Positions 1-5,172 of a stretch of 7,066 nt of DNA are shown here, piece after piece. Origin of the DNA: Anaerolineaceae bacterium UBA6801 (GTDB lineage Bacteria; Chloroflexota; Anaerolineae; Anaerolineales; Anaerolineaceae); assembly GCA_002452315.1 (NCBI GenBank), contig DKFH01000122.1:1-7066 (forward strand), in the 5' to 3' direction. The notes under the pieces are model-generated. The model saw nothing but the letters and a program-made list of their open reading frames with translations. It did not search any database and was not told where the DNA came from. The position numbers and the translations under genes are program-made. The number at the start of each line of letters is the position of its first letter. Positions within the stretch are counted from its first letter, which is position 1.

Positions 1-1035
1 GTGGAGTCCATTGGCGCCAGCTTACGCTTTTCTGCCAGCACGCTAACCACATCCTTCAGCGCGCACTGCCTGAGCGAGGATTTACACCTGATCCTGGACC
101 TGATCTCAGATTGTCTGCGTACCCCCAACTTCCCTGAAAAGGAATTTAACCGCCAAAAAACCCAAATGCTCACCGCTCTCGACATCCGTGCCCAGGATAC
201 CGCTGCCATGGCCTCGCTGCTGTTTGACCAGATCGTCTTTGCCGATCACCCCTTCCAGCACCCCGAAGATGGCTACACAGAGACCGTAAAGGCCATCCAG
301 CGTGATGACCTGGTGCATTTCTACCAGCACGTCTACGGTCCCCAAAATATGGTGGTCGCCATCGTTGGTGCGGTAGATCCGCAGCAGGCGGTGGCGGCGG
401 TCCAGCAGTATTTTGGGGATTGGACCAATCCGAACCAGCAACCATTACCCCCCATTCCGCCAGTCAAACCGCTGCAGGACCGAAAGGAAAACATACTCAA
501 TATCCCCGGCAAATCCCAGGCTGATATCGTCATGGGCAGCCATGCCCCCAACCGGCATTCACCGAATTTCCATGCCTTGCGGGTGGGCAACAACATCCTG
601 GGCGAATTTGGTATGATGGGACGCCTGGGTCAGCGCGTGCGTGAAGAGGCAGGCTTGGCGTATTACGCGTATTCTTCGCTCAGCATCGGTTTAGGTCCAG
701 GGGCCTGGGAGATGATCGCTGGCGTCAATCCCAGCAACATCGAACAAACCAAGGCGTTGATCACGGAAGAAGTGCGCAGATTCGTCACAGAGCCCGTCAC
801 AGAAGAAGAGCTCTCCGACAGCAAATCCTTCTTCCTGGGCCGCATGCCGCTAACGCTGGAATCCAACAGCGGTGTGGCAGTTTCGCTGTTAAATATCGAA
901 CGCTTCAACCTGGGTTTGGACTATTTCCTCCAGTACCCAAAACTGGTCCAGGCCATCACGCGGGAGGATATCCTGGAAGCCAGCCGCAAATACCTCGATC
1001 CTGACCGCCTGGCGGTAGCCGTGGCCGGACCTTAG
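1..1035 (+). CDS. M16 family zinc peptidase (insulinase/processing-peptidase type), 5' truncated
   Basis: The frame is open to the left edge, so the GTG at position 1 is probably internal and the true start lies outside. The 344 visible residues hold the end of the N-terminal M16 domain (about 1-100, with the typical DHPF...G segment at 82-91) and an M16 C-terminal domain (about 105-290). The latter opens with YGPQNMVVAIVG and carries the substrate-binding R/Y element VREEAGLAYY at 213-222. The zinc-binding HxxEH motif should lie about 45 residues upstream of the window. M16 proteins are clamshell metallopeptidases that degrade or process peptides, often as pairs of one catalytic and one R/Y-bearing subunit. 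Whether this copy is catalytic cannot be decided here. The position that usually carries the third zinc ligand (Glu) seems to be Asp33 by my hand alignment, which is uncertain. acpS follows 11 bp later, probably co-transcribed. Confidence 0.9.
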   Translation: MESIGASLRFSASTLTTSFSAHCLSEDLHLILDLISDCLRTPNFPEKEFNRQKTQMLTALDIRAQDTAAMASLLFDQIVFADHPFQHPEDGYTETVKAIQRDDLVHFYQHVYGPQNMVVAIVGAVDPQQAVAAVQQYFGDWTNPNQQPLPPIPPVKPLQDRKENILNIPGKSQADIVMGSHAPNRHSPNFHALRVGNNILGEFGMMGRLGQRVREEAGLAYYAYSSLSIGLGPGAWEMIAGVNPSNIEQTKALITEEVRRFVTEPVTEEELSDSKSFFLGRMPLTLESNSGVAVSLLNIERFNLGLDYFLQYPKLVQAITREDILEASRKYLDPDRLAVAVAGP

Positions 1036-1046
1036 GCAGTGCTGAG

Positions 1047-1415
1047 ATGATCCTTCGCAGTGGCATTGATACCATCGAAATCTCCCGCCTGGATGAGGTC
1101 AACCCGGCCATCCGCAAGCGGTTTATCCAGCGCGTCTACACCGCACGGGAGATCGCCCAAACCCAGGAGCGCACTGAGGCCTTAACCGGTCTGTTTGCCG
1201 CCAAGGAAGCGGTGTCCAAGGCCCTGGGTACCGGCATCGGACGAGTGCACTGGCAGGATATCGAAATAATTCATCTCCCCACCGGTCAGCCCGTGGTCAA
1301 ACTGCATGGGCAGGCGAAAACCGTTGCGGATCAGTTGGGTTTAACCACCTGGTCGGTCAGCATTAGCCATGATCGCGATAAAGTCGTCGCCATGGCAGTC
1401 GCCATTGACGGATGA
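1047..1415 (+). CDS. acpS: Holo-[acyl-carrier-protein] synthase
   Basis: This 122-residue protein matches the whole AcpS family in length and motifs. It transfers 4'-phosphopantetheine from CoA to the conserved serine of apo-ACP, which activates fatty acid synthesis in the cytoplasm. The N-terminal GIDTIEISRL (6-15) holds the Mg-binding Asp8. FAAKEAVSKALGTG (50-63) holds the second metal ligand Glu54 and the CoA-contacting lysines 53 and 58. SVSISHDRDKVVAMAVA (103-119) is the conserved C-terminal strand with His108. All signature residues are present, so it should be active. The ATG at 1047 gives the canonical short N-terminus before GID. The ribosome binding site is weak, which fits translation coupled to the M16 gene ending 11 bp upstream. 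The link to the peptidase is positional only. Confidence 0.96.
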   Translation: MILRSGIDTIEISRLDEVNPAIRKRFIQRVYTAREIAQTQERTEALTGLFAAKEAVSKALGTGIGRVHWQDIEIIHLPTGQPVVKLHGQAKTVADQLGLTTWSVSISHDRDKVVAMAVAIDG

Positions 1416-1463
1416 AAGGCCTGTAAACTTCTACAATGCCTAACAGATATGATGTTTATGTCA

Positions 1464-1476
1464 TACAATTAGGTCA
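1464..1476 (+). promoter_or_regulatory. Possible -10 element for a leaderless metallophosphoesterase mRNA
   Basis: TACAAT at 1464-1469 is one base from the TATAAT consensus. It lies so that the A of the ATG at 1476 falls at the expected start of transcription, 7 nt after the hexamer. No convincing -35 is seen 16-18 bp upstream, and there is no good Shine-Dalgarno before 1476. An alternative -10, TATGAT at 1448-1453, would give a normal short leader. The intergenic gap after acpS is only 60 bp, so read-through from acpS is also possible. Confidence 0.3.
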
Positions 1477-2120
1477 TGAACATTTTGTCGGTCAGCGATG
1501 TGGAAAGCTCACTCATTTATAGCGCCGATATTGCCAGGCGCTTTCACGATGTGGACCTGGCCATTAGTTGCGGGGATCTCTCATATTTTTACCTGGAATA
1601 CATCATCAGCACCCTCGATATCCCCCTTTATTTTGTGCGGGGTAATCATGCTAAAGAAATTGAGCATGGTTATGGCGGCACGCGAAAATCACCCTGGGGG
1701 GGAATCAACCTGCACAAAAAAGTGCTCAGAGATAGGTCCTCTGGGTTGCTCCTGGCAGGCGTGCAGGGGTGCATCCGTTACAATGAAGGGAGCTATCAAT
1801 ACACCCAGGAACAAATGTGGCTGCAGGTGATGCGGCTAGTGCCGGGTTTCCTGCTGAACAAACTACGCTATGGCCGCTATGTGGATATTTTTGTGTCCCA
1901 TGCCTCCCCTTGGGGCATCCATGACCAATCCGATCGGGCACACCAGGGGGTGAAAGCCTTCTTATGGCTGGTGAAAACGTTTCAACCCACCTATCACCTG
2001 CATGGGCATATCCATATCTACTATCCGGGCACCCTCCGGGAAACCAAGTTGGGTAAGACCACCATCCTCAATACCTACGGTTATCAAAAGTTGCCCTTTG
2101 ACTGGCCGACTGGCTCATGA
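1476..2120 (+). CDS. Calcineurin-like metallophosphoesterase with a variant first motif
   Basis: The 214-residue protein shows the ordered metal-binding motifs of the metallophosphoesterase fold: SDVE (7-10), GDL (33-35), GNH (56-58), SHASPWG (141-147) and GHIH (177-180). These support a two-metal phosphoesterase; the substrate is unknown. The first motif is normally DxH, and here it is Asp8-Val-Glu10, so one metal ligand is changed from His to Glu. This may be a subfamily trait and not damage, because all other motifs are intact. There is no signal peptide or membrane segment, so it should be cytoplasmic. The ATG at 1476 begins right before the first beta strand (MNILSVSD), leaving no room for a later start. 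Its stop codon overlaps the stop of the opposing 89-residue gene inside TCATGA, so there is no separate terminator between the two. Confidence 0.88.
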   Translation: MNILSVSDVESSLIYSADIARRFHDVDLAISCGDLSYFYLEYIISTLDIPLYFVRGNHAKEIEHGYGGTRKSPWGGINLHKKVLRDRSSGLLLAGVQGCIRYNEGSYQYTQEQMWLQVMRLVPGFLLNKLRYGRYVDIFVSHASPWGIHDQSDRAHQGVKAFLWLVKTFQPTYHLHGHIHIYYPGTLRETKLGKTTILNTYGYQKLPFDWPTGS

Positions 2121-2384
2121 ATCAGAGGGTTCGGTAACTGGGGGGGACTGCAATTCTACTTCTCGTTGATAGCCAATCCAAAAATGGTGCGGTCGGATGG
2201 CCTGATGTGACCGAACCGTGATAGCACCTGCCGTGATTTTGACCGTCGGGAGCATACTGGGGTGCACATAACACAGGTTTGGAGCCTGGCGATATTTGCC
2301 CTGGTAATAGATAGCCGCCTTTTGAACCTTTTCACTCAAGTCGAGTTTGGGGTCATTATCAAACCAAAGCATGCCGATGTCCAT
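2115..2384 (-). CDS. Conserved-looking small protein of unknown function (89 aa), second gene of the ATPase operon
   Basis: I do not recognise a characterised family. The protein starts MDIGMLWFDNDPK and continues with a helix-forming segment (about 14-31), the segment NLCYVHPSML (36-45), a short strand-turn-strand stretch (48-60) and HFWIGY (67-72). It ends in a polar, probably disordered tail from about residue 74. It looks like a compact folded domain of some 70 residues with no signal peptide or membrane helix. The start is well supported: GAGG at 2393-2390 lies 5 nt before the ATG and overlaps the TGA of the upstream ATPase gene, with 7 bp between the genes, so translation is probably coupled. 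Co-expression suggests it works with the ATPase. The resemblance to unnamed Chloroflexota proteins is from memory and unverified. Confidence 0.78.
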   Translation of the reverse strand: MDIGMLWFDNDPKLDLSEKVQKAAIYYQGKYRQAPNLCYVHPSMLPTVKITAGAITVRSHQAIRPHHFWIGYQREVELQSPPVTEPSDS

Positions 2385-2391
2385 ACTGACC

Positions 2392-3234
2392 TCACTTCAA
2401 CACATCTCCCAATAGCGGCAAGCGATAAGTCCGCCAGCCATGCCCCGTCCAGGTTCGAAACAAGCCCGGCTCCAAACCATCGGCAGCTGAATCCGTACGG
2501 GAGGAAAGGATACGCGCATTTTCCTCGTCCGCAGTCTTCCCGATGATGCGCGTGCGGAAAGGCTCCACCCAAAAGCGAAATTGGGCTGCTTTCCCGGCAT
2601 TGATCGCCCCAGCCACCCAAATATTTGCCTGCGCGCCGTATTCCAGCAGCCAGTGCAGGTTGACCTGGGTTTCAAAACGCAATTCTTCGAGGAAGTTCAG
2701 GTCATCTAAAATGAACAAAATATGGGGTCCATTTTGCATCCCGTCGAGGCGGGCTTCAGTCAGGTCGACCAGGTTTTGGATGAACGTTGACACCCATGGG
2801 TCATACCAGGCATAGATGCCCTGCAGGTATTTCTTGTTGTGGGGCGAGCATGCCCAGGTTTGCCATTCACCGGGCCTGAAGGTGATCACAGCCACCTGAA
2901 ATTCACTGGGCGCGTTCATCCTCACCGCCGAATCAGCCAAAACCTGCAGCTGGTGGGTTTTTCCGGCCCCGCGGTCACAACCAATCAGGATCGCGCCCCG
3001 GTCGGGATTGCCAAGTTCAACCAAAAAGGGTAAGCCATCTGCACACTCACCCAGCAGGAGGAAAGGCAAATTGCCCGTCTGGATGGTTGTAAGCAATTCG
3101 CCCACCGTGGTCGTCTTGCGGCGTTTTCCAGGCTCAGCCTGCCGGAATTGACCGGTGCGGATGTGCCTGCGGGTTAAGGGCTTCAAGCCACCTTCAGCTT
3201 GTAAACCAGGCATCACTGTATGGATTGCGCCCAT
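2392..3234 (-). CDS. Compact P-loop ATPase, FtsK/HerA-like, first gene of a probable SOS operon
   Basis: The 280-residue protein has a Walker A motif GCDRGAGKT (85-93, Lys92) and a Walker B motif ILFILDD (172-178). The run-up to Walker A (GECADGLPFLVELGNPDRGAIL, split around 62-83) and the later segment with WVAGAINAGKAAQ and TRIIGKTADEENARIL resemble the order of elements in FtsK/SpoIIIE and HerA-type DNA-pumping ATPases. The assignment rests on motifs only. It is far shorter than FtsK, with no membrane helices and no gamma DNA-reading domain. Residues 22-45 are rich in Arg and Lys and could touch DNA or a partner. The ATG at 3234 is preferred because AGAGGAG ends 6 nt before it; the out-of-frame ATG at 3239 is too close to this site. 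The 89-residue gene follows 7 bp later. The promoter carries two LexA-like boxes, so induction on DNA damage is likely. An STAND-type or other AAA-like ATPase remains possible. Confidence 0.82.
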   Translation of the reverse strand: MGAIHTVMPGLQAEGGLKPLTRRHIRTGQFRQAEPGKRRKTTTVGELLTTIQTGNLPFLLLGECADGLPFLVELGNPDRGAILIGCDRGAGKTHQLQVLADSAVRMNAPSEFQVAVITFRPGEWQTWACSPHNKKYLQGIYAWYDPWVSTFIQNLVDLTEARLDGMQNGPHILFILDDLNFLEELRFETQVNLHWLLEYGAQANIWVAGAINAGKAAQFRFWVEPFRTRIIGKTADEENARILSSRTDSAADGLEPGLFRTWTGHGWRTYRLPLLGDVLK

Positions 3235-3259
3235 GTCATGCTCCTCTTTCTTCAGTAAC

Positions 3260-3273
3260 AGAACTTATGTTCT
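3260..3273. promoter_or_regulatory. LexA-type operator 1 (AGAACTTATGTTCT), over the transcription start
   Basis: This GAAC-N4-GTTC palindrome has 5-bp perfect arms. It sits directly after the -10 and is centred near +2 of the operon promoter. GAAC-N4-GTTC is the core of the LexA box of Gram-positive bacteria. A repressor here would block open complex formation or promoter clearance. No lexA gene is in the window, so the identity of the repressor is inferred. Confidence 0.76.
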
Positions 3274-3274
3274 A

Positions 3275-3302
3275 ATTATACAGAACTTTTGTTCTATGTC
3301 AA
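3275..3302 (-). promoter_or_regulatory. Perfect-consensus sigma-70 promoter of the ATPase/89-aa operon
   Basis: On the - strand TTGACA (3302-3297) and TATAAT (3280-3275) are separated by 16 bp, with both hexamers matching consensus at all 12 positions. Transcription should start near 3268 (an A), giving a leader of about 34 nt before the ATG at 3234. An A/T-rich tract at 3314-3339 lies upstream of the -35 and could act as a distal UP element. Such a strong promoter usually needs a repressor, which fits the two operator palindromes in and beside it. Confidence 0.88.
3282..3295. promoter_or_regulatory. LexA-type operator 2 (AGAACTTTTGTTCT), inside the promoter spacer
   Basis: This second GAAC-N4-GTTC palindrome, with flanks, fills the whole 16-bp spacer between -35 and -10. 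With flanking C and A it forms a 16-bp direct repeat of operator 1 (3259-3274 and 3281-3296, one mismatch). The two centres are 22 bp apart, about two helical turns, so two repressor dimers could bind on the same DNA face and cooperate. Confidence 0.76.
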
Positions 3303-3341
3303 GGGGTGAGCAGATTTAAAAAAGAATTAACAATTATTTCA

Positions 3342-3370
3342 TGTGCACTTGCCCATAACTGTGGTATAAA
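3342..3370 (+). promoter_or_regulatory. Extended -10 promoter of glnA
   Basis: TGGTATAAA at 3362-3370 gives a TG-N extended -10 with TATAAA (5 of 6). A poor -35 candidate, TGTGCA (3342-3347), lies 17 bp upstream and matches at 3 of 6 positions. Transcription would begin near 3377, leaving an untranslated leader of about 380 nt. No sigma-54 site and no clear GlnR or NtcA palindrome is seen nearby. The promoter is divergent from the LexA-type promoter, about 90 bp away between the two -10 elements. Confidence 0.5.
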
Positions 3371-3399
3371 CCTCCTCAACAACTGAATACACCAACACA

Positions 3400-3436
3400 C
3401 CCCTTTTGACGGGCAAAATCACCGGTCAAAACGGGG
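3400..3436 (+). repeat. Inverted repeat near the 5' end of the glnA leader
   Basis: CCCCTTTTGAC (3400-3410) pairs with GTCAAAACGGGG (3425-3436): 7 bp, one bulged C, then 4 bp, around a 14-nt loop. It starts about 23 nt after the predicted transcription start, so it would cap the 5' end of the leader. As DNA, the TTTTGAC/GTCAAAA arms could also be an operator. Confidence 0.55.
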
Positions 3437-3492
3437 TCCACAAGGAAACCAAGCGGCTGAGTCTCAAATCGGGGGAAAAGAGATGACGAGGT

Positions 3493-3564
3493 GGAGGTTC
3501 CTCTCTTCGCAGAGAGCGCTAACCCGGAATACCGGGAAAAATCGAGTGATCAGCGGATGCCTCC
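3493..3564 (+). other. Predicted branched RNA junction in the glnA leader
   Basis: GGAGG (3493-3497) can pair with CCTCC (3560-3564). It encloses a hairpin CTCTC/GAGAG (3501-3505/3512-3516) and, directly stacked after it, CGCT/AGCG (3517-3520/3552-3555). The last encloses CCCGG-AATA-CCGGG (3523-3536) and the single-stranded stretch 3537-3551. Such a nested multi-stem junction is the usual architecture of an aptamer. It is a manual fold and needs comparative support. Confidence 0.4.
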
Positions 3565-3660
3565 TGAGCCTGAAACCGGGCTCAAGTTTTCCTGCTCAGA
3601 TGTGGATGTTCAAAACTGCATGGCGACATGCAGGCCAAAGCAGCCATCAAGGTTCCTGTG

Positions 3661-3684
3661 CCGTATCAGGGCAGCCTGATATGG
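3661..3684 (+). repeat. 10-bp hairpin in the glnA leader
   Basis: CCGTATCAGG and CCTGATATGG form ten consecutive pairs (one G-U) around a GCAG loop. It is the longest stem of the leader. No T-run follows, so it is not an intrinsic terminator. It lies 76 nt before the glnA start codon. Confidence 0.6.
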
Positions 3685-3746
3685 CGGTTATGGTATGCAA
3701 ACGCACGGTTTGCTGCCAGCCCGAATCGTCCTGGTTCGCTATCTAC

Positions 3747-3753
3747 AAAGGAG
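3747..3753 (+). promoter_or_regulatory. Ribosome binding site that fixes the glnA start
   Basis: AAAGGAG ends 6 nt before the ATG at 3760. The frame is open upstream to an ATG at 3628, but that one lies in a hairpin and has no such site, and the added 44 residues have no counterpart in glutamine synthetases. Confidence 0.9.
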
Positions 3754-3759
3754 ACCCGC

Positions 3760-5100
3760 ATGAACACCGAAGATTTGATCAAAAAAATTAAGCAAGATGA
3801 TGTCAAGTTTATATCCTTTCAATTCACGGATGTGAACGGGGTGGTCAAGAGCGTTGACACGCCCATCAGCAAGATGGATAAAGCCCTTAAAAACGGCATC
3901 TGGTTTGATGGCTCATCCGTAGAGGGTTTTGCTCGTATCCAGGAAAGCGACATGCACCTGGTGGTTGACCCGGACACCTACGCCATTCTGCCCTGGACCC
4001 CCAAGGATATGAAGCGCGCCCGGGTGCTTTGTGATATTTATCTGCCCAATGGCGAACCCTTTGAGGGCGATCCACGGGGCAGGCTCAAACGCACCTTAGC
4101 CCGCCTTAAAGAAGAACGCGGCTTTATTTTAAATGTCGGGCCGGAACCGGAATTTTTCCTCTTTCTGCAAAACGGCGGGGAGACAGTCCGCCCCGTTCCC
4201 CACGACATCGGTGGCTATTTTGACTTTTCAGCCAACGATGAGGCCGTCCAGGTGCGCACCGAATTGATGTCCGCCCTGGATCAGATGGGCCTGGAAGTTG
4301 AAATGGGCCACCACGAAGTCGCCCTGGGTCAGCACGAAATCGATTTTCACTTTGCCGACGCCTTAAAAACAGCCGACAACGTCCTCACCCTCAAATATGC
4401 CGTCAAAGCCATTGCTGCACAATACGGTCTGATTGCATCCTTTATGCCCAAACCCGTGTTTGGGATCAACGGCTCGGGCATGCACTGCCACCAGTCCATT
4501 TTCAGCACACAGGGTGAAAACCTGTTTTACAACCCGCGAGACCCCTTCAAACTTTCAAAGCTGGCTTACCACTTCATTGCGGGACAGCTCCAACATGCTA
4601 AAGCCCTCTCGGCAGTGGTAGCCCCAACGGTAAATTCTTACAAGCGGCTGGTGCCCGGTTATGAGGCACCGGTCTACATTGGCTGGGCGCAAGTCAACCG
4701 CTCAGCCCTGATCCGTATCCCCCAACCGATGCCCGATGATGGCGATACTGTCAGGCTCGAGCTGCGCTGCCCGGACCCATCAACCAATCCCTACCTGGCG
4801 TTTAATGCCATGCTGGCGGCCGGTTTAGACGGCATCGATCGCACGCTGGCCTGCCCGCAACCGCTCAACAGTTTGAATGTCTACGAGCTTTCTGAACAAG
4901 AACGCCACGCAATGGGCATCGAGATGCTGCCGGGTTCCCTGTATGAGGCGCTCAAAGCCTTCCAGGGCAACCAGGTCATCCAGGACGCCCTTGGCCCATC
5001 CCTGACGGATGCCTTCCGCAATGCCCGCCAGGCGGAATGGGAAGCCTTCCGCACCCAGGTCACAGATTGGGAGCTGAATCGCTATCTGACCACCGCTTAA
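3760..5100 (+). CDS. glnA: Glutamine synthetase, type I (alpha-like)
   Basis: The 446-residue enzyme makes glutamine from glutamate, ammonia and ATP as a cytoplasmic dodecamer. Visible landmarks are the beta-grasp domain with FDGSSVEGF (49-57), metal-binding GPEPEFF (127-133), HHEVALGQHEID (184-195), the ATP signature KPVFGINGSGMHCHQS (231-246), the flap LVPGYEAPV (297-305), NRSALIRIP (313-321) and LELRCPDP (333-340). Length and pattern fit the GSI-alpha group: the extra segment of GSI-beta is absent, and the adenylylation motif NLYDLP is replaced by NVYELS (373-378), so control by adenylylation is unlikely. Arg59 in EGFARIQESD matches the arginine that gives glutamine feedback inhibition in the Bacillus enzyme. 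Regulation probably also acts through the long structured leader. The gene stands alone between its own promoter and a strong terminator. Confidence 0.97.
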   Translation: MNTEDLIKKIKQDDVKFISFQFTDVNGVVKSVDTPISKMDKALKNGIWFDGSSVEGFARIQESDMHLVVDPDTYAILPWTPKDMKRARVLCDIYLPNGEPFEGDPRGRLKRTLARLKEERGFILNVGPEPEFFLFLQNGGETVRPVPHDIGGYFDFSANDEAVQVRTELMSALDQMGLEVEMGHHEVALGQHEIDFHFADALKTADNVLTLKYAVKAIAAQYGLIASFMPKPVFGINGSGMHCHQSIFSTQGENLFYNPRDPFKLSKLAYHFIAGQLQHAKALSAVVAPTVNSYKRLVPGYEAPVYIGWAQVNRSALIRIPQPMPDDGDTVRLELRCPDPSTNPYLAFNAMLAAGLDGIDRTLACPQPLNSLNVYELSEQERHAMGIEMLPGSLYEALKAFQGNQVIQDALGPSLTDAFRNARQAEWEAFRTQVTDWELNRYLTTA

Positions 5101-5121
5101 GAACGCACGCCCTTAATCCAA

Positions 5122-5155
5122 CAGCCCGATGGGATCGCCACCGGGCTGTTTTTTT
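5122..5155 (+). terminator. Intrinsic terminator of glnA
   Basis: CAGCCCG (5122-5128) pairs with CGGGCTG (5142-5148). After one A-C mismatch, TGG/CCA adds 3 more pairs around a GATCG loop, and seven T follow at 5149-5155. It lies 22 bp after the glnA stop. On the - strand no T-run follows the stem, so it serves glnA and is not a good terminator for the opposing gene that ends at 5173. Confidence 0.95.
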
Positions 5156-5172
5156 AATGTCAGGCTACCACA

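Larger units (their letters stand above)
3378..3759 (+). ncRNA. Long structured 5' leader of glnA, candidate cis-regulatory RNA
   Basis: This 380-nt stretch has no convincing gene but many hairpins in the sense direction. In order: 3400-3410/3425-3436; a branched unit closed by 3493-3497/3560-3564; 3566-3571/3578-3583 with a 6-nt loop; 3616-3622/3627-3633 with a GCGA tetraloop; 3661-3670/3675-3684, a 10-bp stem; 3697-3702/3708-3713; and 3722-3727/3733-3738 just before the ribosome binding site. Several loops and short A-rich joints (GGGAAAAA, GGGGGAAAAG) look like RNA tertiary-contact elements. I do not find the conserved core of the glutamine riboswitch (GGAAGTAGG) nor a T-box element. No stem is followed by a U-run, so control, if any, may act on translation, RNA stability or Rho. 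Pairings were found by eye and not computed. Confidence 0.5.

Noticed and set aside
3213..3239. Short upstream reading frame overlapping the ATPase start (ATG at 3239, - strand, 8 codons)
   Set aside because: The GGAG is only 1 nt from this ATG, too close for initiation, while it is 6 nt from the ATPase ATG at 3234.
3259..3296. Two direct repeats as a mini CRISPR array
   Set aside because: The 16-bp repeats are only 6 bp apart, the unit is palindromic, and it coincides exactly with promoter elements, so operators explain it better.
3341..3370. Sigma-54 promoter for glnA
   Set aside because: TGTGCACTTGCC looks superficially similar, but the GG-N10-GC spacing is not met. The extended -10 TGGTATAAA is a better explanation.
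3489..3502. Resemblance of AGGTGGAGGTTCCT to the start of the M-box magnesium riboswitch (AGGUGAGGCUCCU)
   Set aside because: The later conserved M-box blocks (CUGCCCGG, AACGUCGAAAGACG) do not follow in recognisable form, and glnA is not a usual M-box gene. The likeness seems to be chance, though a cmscan would settle it.
3628..3759. 44-residue N-terminal extension of glutamine synthetase from an upstream ATG
   Set aside because: The frame is open, but the ATG at 3628 lies within a GCGA-capped hairpin with no ribosome site. The family N-terminus begins at 3760 behind AAAGGAG.
3378..3759. Glutamine riboswitch (glnA RNA) or T-box in the leader
   Set aside because: Neither the GGAAGTAGG-type core of the glutamine aptamer nor the T-box GGGTGG element with a following terminator is present.
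3483..3791. 102-codon open frame in the glnA leader
   Set aside because: It runs into glnA in another frame, has no ribosome binding site or recognisable protein pattern, and overlaps the hairpin-rich leader.
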